NCBI RefSeq assembly: GCF_024206495.1
Contig: NZ_JAMBPQ010000041.1
Coordinates: 1 to 63,339 of the forward strand
Direction: 5' to 3'
DNA length: 63,339 nucleotides
Source of the DNA: Paraburkholderia sp. CNPSo 3272
Lineage (GTDB): Bacteria; Pseudomonadota; Gammaproteobacteria; Burkholderiales; Burkholderiaceae
The notes below the pieces were generated by a model, which did no database searches, was not told the origin of the DNA, and saw only the letters and a program-made list of their open reading frames with translations. This document shows positions 1 through 6,797 of the stretch, one piece after another; the first letter of the stretch is position 1, and each line of letters starts with the position of its first letter. The position numbers and the translations under genes are program-made.

Positions 1-245
1 CCTTCACCGCACACCTGCCAGATCTACCTCCCCGGTCTTTGATGGTTGTGGACTTCGCGATCATTTGCTCGCTCGTCCGACCTGGTGGGCCTCATATCTG
101 GTTTCTGTTCGTCAGGTCGCGGCTTTGCTACACGCTTCCTTCAGACCCCGCCTCGCGACGACGCCCTTGCGTTTCACTAGCCCTTCGCCCCATCTGGCTG
201 GGCAGGGGACTCTCACCCCCAAGCTGTTGCGCATGCTCGGCGCAC
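1..245 (-). ncRNA. Group II intron, 5' part (domain I), truncated by window edge
   Basis: Read on the minus strand from 245 downwards, the sequence starts with GTGCG, the usual 5' end of a group II intron. It continues with blocks typical of bacterial domain I: GGGGGTGAGAGTCCCC, then AAGGGCGTC, GTCTGAAGGAAGC, GCAAA and CAGATATGAGGCC. The intron starts 7 nt after the stem of a rho-independent terminator (253-268). That is the insertion habit of class C introns, so class C is my inference. The reverse transcriptase and the 3' end lie outside the window. No function beyond mobility is implied. Confidence 0.8.
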
Positions 246-270
246 AAAAGGAGCCCGCCAAGGCGGGCCC
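246..270 (-). terminator. Rho-independent terminator of the DUF892 gene, intron target
   Basis: On the minus strand the stem GCCCGCC / GGCGGGC (253-268, two-base loop) is followed by TCCTTTT and then directly by the intron. It lies about 170 nt beyond the stop of the ferritin-like gene and reads in the same direction. The intron has taken over the T-rich tail, leaving the hairpin intact. Confidence 0.75.
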
Positions 271-437
271 AATCCAGGAACCAGCGGGGAGATGCCCTCC
301 CCGCCGTTCATCGGTGTGACTCCCTTCCCCTTCCTGCGGCCAGGGCCTGCACACCTCCCAACATCAGCTATCCCGCCATCCGCGCCGGGCATCCGGCCGG
401 AGCGCCAGACGAAGATCGTGACAAGCGCGCTGCCGCC

Positions 438-938
438 TTATTCCTTACCTGCCGCTTTGGCGTTGCCGGCCGACTCGGCAAACTTCGAGAGCTTCATATC
501 GGTAGCCTTTTCTTCCTCAAGCGTTTCCTTGAGCAGCTCCACCGCCTCGCTGTGACCGAGAAGCTTGCCCAGCGCACAGAGGCTGCCGTACGCCGCTATC
601 TCATAGTGCTCCACCTTCTGTGCCGCCGCGATGAGGCCGGCGTCGAGTACAGGGCCCTTTTCGATTTCCTCGATCAGTTCGTCCGCTTCTTCAATCAGAC
701 CTTCCATCGCGACGCATTTCATGCGCTTCAGGCGTAGTCCTGTGGCTTCGACCGCCTTGTCGATCCGCTCGATCTGCCCCTGCGTTTCCTCCAGATGCGT
801 CTTGAACGCTCCTGAAAGCTCGGGGTCGCTGACCGTACGCGAGAGCTTGCCGAGCGCGCGGGTCAGCTGTTTTTCTGCGCTGTAGATGTCCGACAGCATA
901 TGAACGAACAGGTCGTCTACCGTCTTTCTCTGGCTCAT
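438..938 (-). CDS. YciE/YciF-like ferritin-like protein (DUF892)
   Basis: This 166-residue protein is all helical and belongs to the DUF892 ferritin-like family (YciE/YciF type), which is linked to stress responses. Typical stretches are DLFVHMLSDIYSAEKQL at the N-terminus and HYEIAAYGSLCALGKLLGH in the second half. Acidic and histidine residues are spaced as in a di-metal four-helix bundle. I placed the start at 938 because a perfect GGAGGTGATC ribosome site lies just before it; the open frame runs further upstream without support. No neighbour gives functional context. The exact metal and substrate are unknown for the family. Confidence 0.85.
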   Translation of the reverse strand: MSQRKTVDDLFVHMLSDIYSAEKQLTRALGKLSRTVSDPELSGAFKTHLEETQGQIERIDKAVEATGLRLKRMKCVAMEGLIEEADELIEEIEKGPVLDAGLIAAAQKVEHYEIAAYGSLCALGKLLGHSEAVELLKETLEEEKATDMKLSKFAESAGNAKAAGKE

Positions 939-1399
939 GATCACCTCCGTGGTTTGGGTGATGCGCCTCACGCAACGGCCGTTCCTGGGATGACCGTCCG
1001 CTCGTTCGATATCCTCAATAATGTGGAGCGCGCAATGGGCCCATGGAGCCGCACAACCGAAGGCCCTGCCATGAAAACGGATGTCGATGCGCTGGAGACG
1101 ATTACGGTTGGCTGCGCTATGTCCACACGAAGGCTGTGCCTGTCCGCAAATACCGTTCCGCTCGCGTCGGTCCGCGGCGTACGGAATAAACGGGTTCCGG
1201 ACATGCGGCGGCTCGGGGCGAACGTTTCCCACTGTAGACAGCGTTGTTCGTCATGAAACGGAAACACCCAACAGAGCCACTTGTGAACCGCAGCAAACGC
1301 TGCGCCCACGTCATGTGAAGTGACCGAAAACGGGTGACAAACCGGCGCCGGCGACGAGAGTGAGGGGGTGTCCTTCGAACCACGCGCTGGCGACGGCGG
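939..1399. other. Intergenic, no gene recognised
   Basis: This 461-nt stretch separates the ferritin-like gene from the small CDF-domain ORF. Short open frames exist on both strands, but none has a ribosome site together with recognisable protein features. I see no clear hairpin or repeat. Confidence 0.5.
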
Positions 1400-1621
1400 T
1401 TAGCGGAAGCGCCAGCAGAAAGGGTCTATATGCGTCATGACGTCAGTACCGGATGCTTTCCCGACAAGTTCGCGCTGCACAGCCGTCGAGATTTCATGCG
1501 CCTCGACCAGCGACAATGCGGCATCCACTTCGAGGAGAATCATGTCGCCCATCCTGCGCGTCCGAGCGTCGTGGAAGCGCGCGACGCCGGACATTGCAGC
1601 TAGCGTCTGCCGGCACGTCAT
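1400..1621 (-). CDS. Free-standing cation-diffusion-facilitator dimerisation domain (73 aa)
   Basis: The 73-residue product resembles only the cytoplasmic C-terminal domain of cation diffusion facilitator transporters. The stretches GVARFHDARTRRMGDMILLEVD and VMTHIDP (shown here in part) match the usual order of that ferredoxin-like dimerisation fold. The six-helix membrane part is missing. The ATG at 1621-1619 overlaps the TGA of the 70-residue gene upstream (ATGA), so translation may be coupled. It may be the relic of a lost transporter, or a genuine stand-alone metal-binding or partner domain. The open frame is intact, which keeps the second option alive. Confidence 0.55.
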   Translation of the reverse strand: MTCRQTLAAMSGVARFHDARTRRMGDMILLEVDAALSLVEAHEISTAVQRELVGKASGTDVMTHIDPFCWRFR

Positions 1622-1830
1622 TGGCTGCGCAACACGTTACTGAGGCAGTATTTCCCATAGACGAGGCAGTGGGACGTCTCACCATTCGGCGATCCGTTTC
1701 CGGAAAAAGCATCCGCAGTGGCCCGCGTCGCTTCTGTTAGGCCTAACGTACAGCCCTGTTCGACGGTCAGCAGAACGCCGACGAGCACGAGGGCTGAAAC
1801 CAGCAATATCATGAGGATGCGCTTTTTCAT
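1618..1830 (-). CDS. Small predicted membrane protein (70 aa)
   Basis: This is a 70-residue protein with a lysine-led hydrophobic segment (MKKRILMILLVSALVLVGVL), either a signal anchor or a signal peptide. The polar tail has two cysteines within YGKYC and SHC contexts. A GGAG site precedes the ATG at 1830. Its stop overlaps the start of the CDF-domain ORF. Upstream on the same strand (1937-2100) lies a second copy of the promoter/leader element found before the NRAMP-related gene, so this pair is probably its own transcript. I do not recognise a family. Confidence 0.5.
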   Translation of the reverse strand: MKKRILMILLVSALVLVGVLLTVEQGCTLGLTEATRATADAFSGNGSPNGETSHCLVYGKYCLSNVLRSQ

Positions 1831-1936
1831 CTGACTCCGCGCATGCTGCGAGCAACATGACGCCAGGCGGAACGCACGCCAACGCGGCACCTAAATGGCG
1901 CTAATAATCAGGGGGCACGGGAGGGATTACCACGAC

Positions 1937-2066
1937 GCGCACCGCCTGCCCGACGGCAGGACGGTGGCCAAAAAATGGGCGCAGACGCCTTGCAGACTCA
2001 GGCAGGAAATCCGTTCAGAGATCGACAACTACTGGTGTCCAAGGCATCAGCCCCTTTTGTGAAGAC
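1937..2066 (-). repeat. Leader element copy 1
   Basis: About 130 nt resemble 4563-4694. Read on the minus strand, both contain AAAAGGGGC / AAAGGGGC, ATGCCTTGGACA, a CTGCCTGA block, and a final hairpin built from CACCG plus CCTGCC, a four-base loop, GGCAGG and CGGTG with one bulge (1940-1966). Here the encoded peptide starts MPWTPVVVDL and stops after ten codons (2047-2015). The rest of the longer ORF in the other copy continues in a shifted frame and ends VLPSGRRCASW. It therefore looks like a frameshifted relative. Confidence 0.6.
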
Positions 2067-2070
2067 TCCT

Positions 2071-2100
2071 ATAGTCCAGATCCTGGATACAGGTCGTCAA
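2071..2100 (-). promoter_or_regulatory. Sigma-70-like promoter before leader copy 1
   Basis: On the minus strand TTGACG (2100-2095) is followed after 18 nt by GACTAT (2076-2071). The same geometry occurs at the other copy. Transcription would start close to the conserved element and run towards the small membrane protein gene. Confidence 0.4.
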
Positions 2101-2225
2101 CGTGATTCGCTCAGCACGACGAACCTGTTTCCCGGAACTCTCCAGCAGCCCGGAGCCCGCGCTCGCGCAAAAACGCGCAGTACGCGTTGGCAAAATCGGG
2201 CAGGCACACGCCTGCCCGATCCGCC

Positions 2226-3887
2226 TTAGTGAATGGCCATCTGCACGACCTTCACGATGACGAGACCCACTGCGACGACGAGGTAGGTGCGCAGCACGCC
2301 CATCCACACGCGCGTCGACAGCGTCAGGTGCTGCGGCGCCGGCAGGTCTTCGAGCGGCGGCATGCGCCACGTGTTGCGCAACTCCCTGAGGGCTGGCCTG
2401 TTGAGCGGCAACGTACCATGGGTGCCATCCGCGCCGCGCGACTTGCGCGAGAATTCCACCGCGGCATACACGGCCACGGCAACTCCGCATCCGCCCACGA
2501 GAATCTTGACGATCGCCGCGCCGCTGATGTCCGGAAACACGGTGGCCGCCGTCAGGATGATCGACAGCACGACGAGCACGGCAATCACCGCACCCGTGAA
2601 CACGTTCAGCTTCTTCGAATTCACCCACGGGCCAAGCACGGCCTTGTCATTGCACAACAGCAGCAGGAACACGGTTGCGCTCGGCAGCAGCACGCCCGCG
2701 AGCGTTTGAACAGCCTCCGTCAGCAGGCCAAGCGGGCTGCCCGGCATCAGCACGAGGCCAGCAGCGAGCGCAATAATGCCGAAGTAGACCAGATAGAAAC
2801 CCTTCGCATCGAGCACGCTACGGTGCAGCGAGTGTTTGACCTTGAACACGTCGCCGATCGCGTAGGCGGTCGAGAGCGAAACAGCGGCGGCACCGATGAT
2901 CGACGCGTCGAGGAGTGCAACGGCGAAGATCGTGGCCGACGTCTGGCCGACGTACTTGTGCAGACCCGCAATCACACCGCCCGCGTCGGTGAAGTTGCCG
3001 AATTCGGGCTTGCCGTCAAAGAGCGCGGCGGTGAAGGCCATCATCGCCACGGCGCCGACGATCACGAACGCGATGCCGATCCAGAGGTCCGCCTTTTCGT
3101 ACTTCATGAAGCGCGGCGTGATGCGCTTGTCGATCACGTAGCTTTGCTGGAAGAACAACTGCCACGGCGCGACGGTCGTGCCGACAATGCCGATCACGAG
3201 CAACATCACGTCGGAGAGCCTGGAATTCGCCGGCCATGTCGGCACGAAGAAGTCGCGCGCGACAACGCCCATAGGCGGGTGAATCGAGACGAGCACGGGG
3301 ATCAGCAGCAGACTCAACAGGCACAGCACGATCGCGAAGCGTTCGAAACGACGGAAATCGCCTGTACTGACCGCGGCCATCGTCAGGACTGCCGCGATGC
3401 ATACGCCGAGCACCTTCGAGACGCCGAGAAAGTCGAGCGCAAACGTAATGCCGATGAACTCGGTGACGATCGTTAATGCATTGAGCAGGAAAAGATCGAT
3501 GGCGCTGAAGGCGCCCCAGAACTTTCCGAAGCGTTCGAAGATAAGGCGTGCGTGACCGACACCGGTCACGGCGCCCAGGCGCAGGACCATTTCCTGGTTG
3601 ACGTAAAGGACCGGGATCAGAAGGGCAAGCGTCCAAAGCAGCGACGTGCCGTAATTCTGGCCGGCCTGGGTGTACGTGCCGAACGCGCCGGCGTCATTAT
3701 CGCCGACCATGACGATGAGGCCGGGGCCGAGGATGGCGAGCAGTGTGCGCAGACGCGCCATCCAGTTGCTGCGCGGAGCGGTGTCGTGGCGGGCGATCGT
3801 GCCGAAGGCGCCCTTGATATCGCCGACGTGCGCGTCGTCGAGCACGGCGCTCCGACGTTGCGTGAGGTTTGCGGGAGTGGTAGACAT
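2226..3887 (-). CDS. NRAMP-related divalent metal transporter
   Basis: This 553-residue membrane protein has the NRAMP fold pattern of 10 or more hydrophobic helices. The first metal-site motif, normally DPGN, reads DNDAG at residues 63-67. The helix-6 motif, normally MPH, reads APWQ at 240-243. Such changes occur in NRAMP-related proteins reported to carry Mg2+ rather than Mn2+/Fe2+, so I do not call it mntH. The start at 3887 has AAGGAA upstream. It is the last gene of a probable transcript that begins near 4694 and includes three small ORFs. Cytoplasmic tails at both ends are hydrophilic. Metal specificity is inference. Confidence 0.85.
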   Translation of the reverse strand: MSTTPANLTQRRSAVLDDAHVGDIKGAFGTIARHDTAPRSNWMARLRTLLAILGPGLIVMVGDNDAGAFGTYTQAGQNYGTSLLWTLALLIPVLYVNQEMVLRLGAVTGVGHARLIFERFGKFWGAFSAIDLFLLNALTIVTEFIGITFALDFLGVSKVLGVCIAAVLTMAAVSTGDFRRFERFAIVLCLLSLLLIPVLVSIHPPMGVVARDFFVPTWPANSRLSDVMLLVIGIVGTTVAPWQLFFQQSYVIDKRITPRFMKYEKADLWIGIAFVIVGAVAMMAFTAALFDGKPEFGNFTDAGGVIAGLHKYVGQTSATIFAVALLDASIIGAAAVSLSTAYAIGDVFKVKHSLHRSVLDAKGFYLVYFGIIALAAGLVLMPGSPLGLLTEAVQTLAGVLLPSATVFLLLLCNDKAVLGPWVNSKKLNVFTGAVIAVLVVLSIILTAATVFPDISGAAIVKILVGGCGVAVAVYAAVEFSRKSRGADGTHGTLPLNRPALRELRNTWRMPPLEDLPAPQHLTLSTRVWMGVLRTYLVVAVGLVIVKVVQMAIH

Positions 3888-3998
3888 TTCTGGTTATTCC
3901 TTGGCAGTGCTGCTTGAAATCGATGATTGAGGCGTGCCACTGCCTGCCGCCTGCCGGTATTGATGCAGTGGGCAGACAGTCGGCCACGCCGGGCCGTG

Positions 3999-4148
3999 TC
4001 AGCGAGCGAGCTGTTTGAGCGCCGTCCAGATGGCAGCGACTACGCCGGTCGATGCGTGCGAACCGGCGTCGAGCGAGAGCATGTCGTTGTAGTGCGTGCG
4101 AGCTTCTTCGACGCGCGGGAGCTGCGAAACGAGGAGTGCGAAGTGCAT
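3999..4148 (-). CDS. Small ORF (49 aa) upstream of the NRAMP-related gene
   Basis: A 49-codon ORF begins at 4148 with an excellent site (GGAGGAATCACC before ATG) and ends 111 nt before the transporter start. The product begins MHFALLVSQLPRVEEART and contains a moderately hydrophobic stretch near GVVAAIWTALKQL. It has no clear signal peptide and I do not recognise a family. Its size and place recall small partners of metal transporters such as MntS, but I see no sequence likeness. It could be a small regulatory protein or a further leader ORF. Confidence 0.5.
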   Translation of the reverse strand: MHFALLVSQLPRVEEARTHYNDMLSLDAGSHASTGVVAAIWTALKQLAR

Positions 4149-4261
4149 GGTGATTCCTCCAATAGCTTGAAACGTGGCGCCATCGATCAGGGCTTGCCTT
4201 CGTTTCGCTTCACGCGGGGCGAAATGCCCGGGCGTGGGGGAGGAACGTGTGCGGCCAGATG

Positions 4262-4333
4262 TCAGGCGAAGCGGCCTGCGTTCTGCAAGAACGCAAGGCG
4301 AGTTGTGCAGGGTCCAGGCTCAGGGTCAGGCAT
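4262..4333 (-). CDS. Acidic/proline leader peptide ORF (23 aa)
   Basis: A 23-codon ORF starts at 4333 behind AGAGGAACTCACG. Its first eight residues are MPDPEPGP, alternating proline with acidic residues; the rest ends in LQNAGRFA. Nascent chains rich in D/E and P near the N-terminus destabilise the ribosome at low Mg2+. The Salmonella/E. coli mgtA leader peptide MgtL (starting MEPDPTPLP) uses this to sense Mg2+. The position, about 375 nt before the start of a metal transporter and inside its leader, fits such a role. Function is inference; the ORF and its ribosome site are directly visible. Confidence 0.55.
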   Translation of the reverse strand: MPDPEPGPCTTRLAFLQNAGRFA

Positions 4334-4552
4334 CGTGAGTTCCTCTTTTCATTTAGGTCCGTTCATGTTCGACGGACGTGTTTAACCGCACGGTGGATCC
4401 GGCACGGCTTTGCGTACGCGAAAACAGCGTGAACAAGCGGCGTCACGAGCCAATGGCTCGGCGAGCCGAATCGTCTGGACGAACGTGCGTGACAACACAC
4501 GCGTCAAAGACGGCGGCCAATCGAATAGATGCGCGGAAAGAAACTGCGGAAG

Positions 4553-4675
4553 CTACTGCGGCGCGCACCGTCTGCCTTCTGGCAGGACGGCGGCTAGGGA
4601 AGAATCCAGGCGGGCGTCGTGCCGGTCAGGCAGAAAAACTTTTCGAAGGTCGACTACTGCTACTGTCCAAGGCAT
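4553..4675 (-). CDS. First leader ORF (40 aa), duplicated family
   Basis: The ORF starts at 4675, about 19 nt after the predicted transcription start, behind GAAAGGGGCAT. The product begins MPWTVAVVDLRKVF and ends VLPEGRRCAPQ. The copy at 1937-2066 encodes the same N-terminus (MPWTPVVVDL) and, in another frame, the same C-terminus. The last third coincides with a stable hairpin (4566-4592). Codon changes between copies are partly synonymous, so both peptide and RNA structure may matter. I know of no described family and cannot exclude that it is only a repeat. Confidence 0.4.
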   Translation of the reverse strand: MPWTVAVVDLRKVFLPDRHDARLDSSLAAVLPEGRRCAPQ

Positions 4676-4694
4676 ATGCCCCTTTCGTGGAAAC
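4563..4694 (-). repeat. Leader element copy 2
   Basis: This is the second copy of the about 130-nt element at 1937-2066, in the same orientation. The terminal hairpin keeps its shape although the loop (TTCT versus CGAC on the plus strand) and one closing base differ. It forms the 5' end of the predicted transporter transcript. Confidence 0.6.
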
Positions 4695-4700
4695 AGGCGA

Positions 4701-4730
4701 ATTCTAGTGACGACGCGCGAGCCGAGTCAA
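4701..4730 (-). promoter_or_regulatory. Sigma-70-like promoter of the NRAMP leader transcript
   Basis: On the minus strand TTGACT (4730-4725) and TAGAAT (4706-4701) are separated by 18 nt, close to consensus. The expected start near 4694 coincides with the beginning of the conserved leader element. Confidence 0.55.
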
Positions 4731-5197
4731 CGATTTTCTTGGACATTTTTCTTTCGATTGCGTTACCTGAAGTGGATGCGAATCGTTTTGCTCTCCTCTT
4801 CGTATTGCATCTGCGCAGCGATGACTACAGCGCTTGCGATGTGGCACGCGGGCAACGCAGAAAACACCCCCTGCAGTACGCACGAACGCTTTGGACGCGG
4901 CCTGGTCTGTGCGTCCGATGTCGCATTTTTGAAGCGATTAACCGCTGCGGGCCAATTTTTGCTTGTGCGTTTGCAAACGACGCGCATAGAATCCGCCCTG
5001 TCTTAGAAACAGGAGAGTCCTTCGTGGACGCAAGCCCTGGTAGTCGATCTTGTACGCCGGCCTTTGCCGGCACCCAGACTGCAATCGCGCGTTAGCGACG
5101 CCGGACGTTCCTTCCTGCCGCTGACTCCGATTGTCGGGTCAGCGCGCTTCTTCTGGACCGCCTGCGCGGTCTAACTGTAGCTCGCTCCCTTTTTTGC
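4731..5197. other. Intergenic, degenerate sequence
   Basis: No convincing gene. A short hairpin (CCTGTCTTAGAAACAGG, 4997-5013) and GCCGGCCTTTGCCGGC (5055-5070) are visible. The latter resembles small intergenic palindromes common in proteobacteria. Base composition is less GC-rich near 4730-4800 and 4925-4975. Confidence 0.4.
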
Positions 5198-5221
5198 TTG
5201 CGAACATCGGCTGCGCTTGCT

Positions 5222-5464
5222 AGTGGCACTGGCCGCCGGCACAACCGATCCGGCTTACGCACAGTCGGAGTCTGCCGCGCCGGTTGCGGCAGACCACGAC
5301 GCTGCCGCAGCCACGAACACCGACGCAAGCGCGGCACCGGCCAGGGCCGCCGCCGCGCCACCGCCGTCAGGCATGGCGACCACGTAGACTATCTGCACGA
5401 TGGCCATTTGCATCATCCGCACGGCGACCACTGCGATGACCACGATGCGATGGAACTCGCCTGA
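5222..5464 (+). pseudogene. Remnant of a small histidine-rich zinc-type protein
   Basis: The last 35 codons before the TGA at 5462-5464 encode an intact histidine-rich end (TAVRHGDHVDYLHDGHLHH and then PHGDHCDDH). This pattern is known to me from small zinc-related proteins of Burkholderiaceae. The normal cysteine/histidine N-terminus is missing. Upstream the sequence is alanine-rich and reads best in another frame (residues such as PAYAQSESAAPVA), like the signal-peptide region of another gene. It looks like a deletion junction between two gene remnants. No good ribosome site is seen. Confidence 0.4.
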
Positions 5465-5506
5465 GCGCTATTGAAGAAGCGCGACGGGACCCGGTTTCCT
5501 GTCCTG

Positions 5507-6412
5507 TCATCCGCCCGTTGGAGACGTATGTCCCAGCACGGCCGCGAACACGAGAACGGCCAGCATGACAAGCGCTTCAACAGTCAGCCAGGCGTCGAAT
5601 CGGCCCAGCGCGGCCATGAAAACAGGGCCGTCCTGCTGAGCGTTGGCACACAAACCAGGCAGGATCATCCACCGGTTCCAGCCGCCCAATGCCACTGCGG
5701 CGGCGACGCACGCGAGCTTCGCAGAGAGGACCCGGCCCCAGGCCGTACCGAAGAACGGCACGCCCGCCTGCGCGGTGTCCTGCATCACGTTGTAGAGGCC
5801 GGTGATCAGCACGACGAGGAGCGCGGCAGTCGCCAGATGCGACAGCCCGAGGCGGAACGCCGCCCTTTGCCCAGCCGATGCGTCAGCGACAGGCGCCGCC
5901 CGGCGCGGCATCACTGACGCGACGATCACGCTGCCGGCCCATAGCGCTGTCGCACACAAATGCACGAGATGAATGGCCTCGCGCACCGAGAAGTCGCCGG
6001 CGTCCGCCGCGTGGCTGGCCGCGGCCTTGCCCGCCGCCCAAAGGACGAGGCCCGCGGCGAACAGCGGCAGGCCGCGACGATTGGCGATACGACTCAGCGT
6101 GGCCAACAGCGCGCCGATGAATCCGACTGACCACGCGATGCCATAGTGTGACTGCGTGAGCACGGCGGCGACCGCGTCGCCGGCGCCGGCAAGCCGCGAG
6201 CCACTCATGACGGCGGCCTGCAGCCAGAGGTAAGCGAGAGCCGTGAGCGCCAGCGCGATCACGAGGCCGGCCTGCCACCCGCGCAGCGTGGCCGGCGCGC
6301 CCATGCCGCTATGCCTGATCAGCACGGCGCACGCAAGCGAGCCGGCTGCCGTCGCGAACAGCACGTCCTGCACTGCGGCAAGGGCGATCTGCCCGGCGAC
6401 GAGCGGCTCCAT
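5507..6412 (-). CDS. copD: CopD-family copper resistance membrane protein
   Basis: The 301-residue product has about eight hydrophobic helices and typical CopD features, including conserved histidines in HAADAGDFSVREAIHLVHL and in the segment around NVMQDTAQAGVPFFGTAWG. CopD sits in the inner membrane and is thought to move copper from periplasm to cytoplasm together with CopC. The start at 6412 is chosen because it lies 2 nt after the copC stop and would be read by the same ribosomes. The open frame extends further upstream into copC in another frame. It forms a compact unit with copC. Confidence 0.85.
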   Translation of the reverse strand: MEPLVAGQIALAAVQDVLFATAAGSLACAVLIRHSGMGAPATLRGWQAGLVIALALTALAYLWLQAAVMSGSRLAGAGDAVAAVLTQSHYGIAWSVGFIGALLATLSRIANRRGLPLFAAGLVLWAAGKAAASHAADAGDFSVREAIHLVHLCATALWAGSVIVASVMPRRAAPVADASAGQRAAFRLGLSHLATAALLVVLITGLYNVMQDTAQAGVPFFGTAWGRVLSAKLACVAAAVALGGWNRWMILPGLCANAQQDGPVFMAALGRFDAWLTVEALVMLAVLVFAAVLGHTSPTGG

Positions 6413-6414
6413 GA

Positions 6415-6780
6415 TCACTTCACCGTGAACGTGTAGTGCCCCTGCGTGCGATGCCCGTCCGCCGCGACAGCGACCCACGCGACCGCGTAGACACCCGGCG
6501 TCTGCGGGTTCAGCGCGACCGACATGTGCTTGCTGTTCGACGGGTCGACAACGGCCTTCCCGCTCGTCACGACCTTGCCCTGTGCGTCCGTGACGGTGAT
6601 CGAGCTGAATGCGGGCTCGAGGCCATCGTCGAAGTCGATTGCGACTTCCTTCTGCGAGGCGGGCACGATCGAACCAGCCCCCGGCACCTGATGGGTCGGG
6701 TAGGCGTGCGCTTGCGCGAGCTGACAGACGGCGATCAATAGTGCTGCAACGGCGCCGCGTGCGCTTGTAAGCGGTTTCAC
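6415..6780 (-). CDS. copC: CopC-family periplasmic copper-binding protein
   Basis: The 121-residue protein has a signal peptide (VKPLTSARGAVAALLIAVC followed by QLAQAHA) and a CopC-like beta-barrel domain. Metal ligands are likely the histidine right after the signal cleavage site (AHAYPTH) and the C-terminal DGHRTQGHYTF. The start is a GTG at 6780, supported by GAGGAGGAG a few bases before. CopC binds copper in the periplasm and partners CopD, which follows at once. It is shorter than some CopC proteins but complete. Confidence 0.85.
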   Translation of the reverse strand: MKPLTSARGAVAALLIAVCQLAQAHAYPTHQVPGAGSIVPASQKEVAIDFDDGLEPAFSSITVTDAQGKVVTSGKAVVDPSNSKHMSVALNPQTPGVYAVAWVAVAADGHRTQGHYTFTVK

Positions 6781-6797
6781 GAAGGTCTCCTCCTCGG

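Noticed and set aside
1937..2066. Glycine-riboswitch-like phrase (ACTCAGGCAGGAAATCC) on the plus strand
   Set aside because: The matching first half of a glycine aptamer is missing, no plus-strand gene follows, and the promoters of both copies point to the minus strand.
2187..3476. 429-codon open frame on the plus strand
   Set aside because: It is the antisense shadow of the NRAMP-related gene; its product is rich in H, R, D, E and Q without any domain, as expected for antisense GC-rich DNA.
4982..5065. Possible third copy of the leader element
   Set aside because: Only short phrases (TTCGTGGA, GAAACAGG) are shared; order and spacing do not match, and no ORF or promoter of the same type is present.
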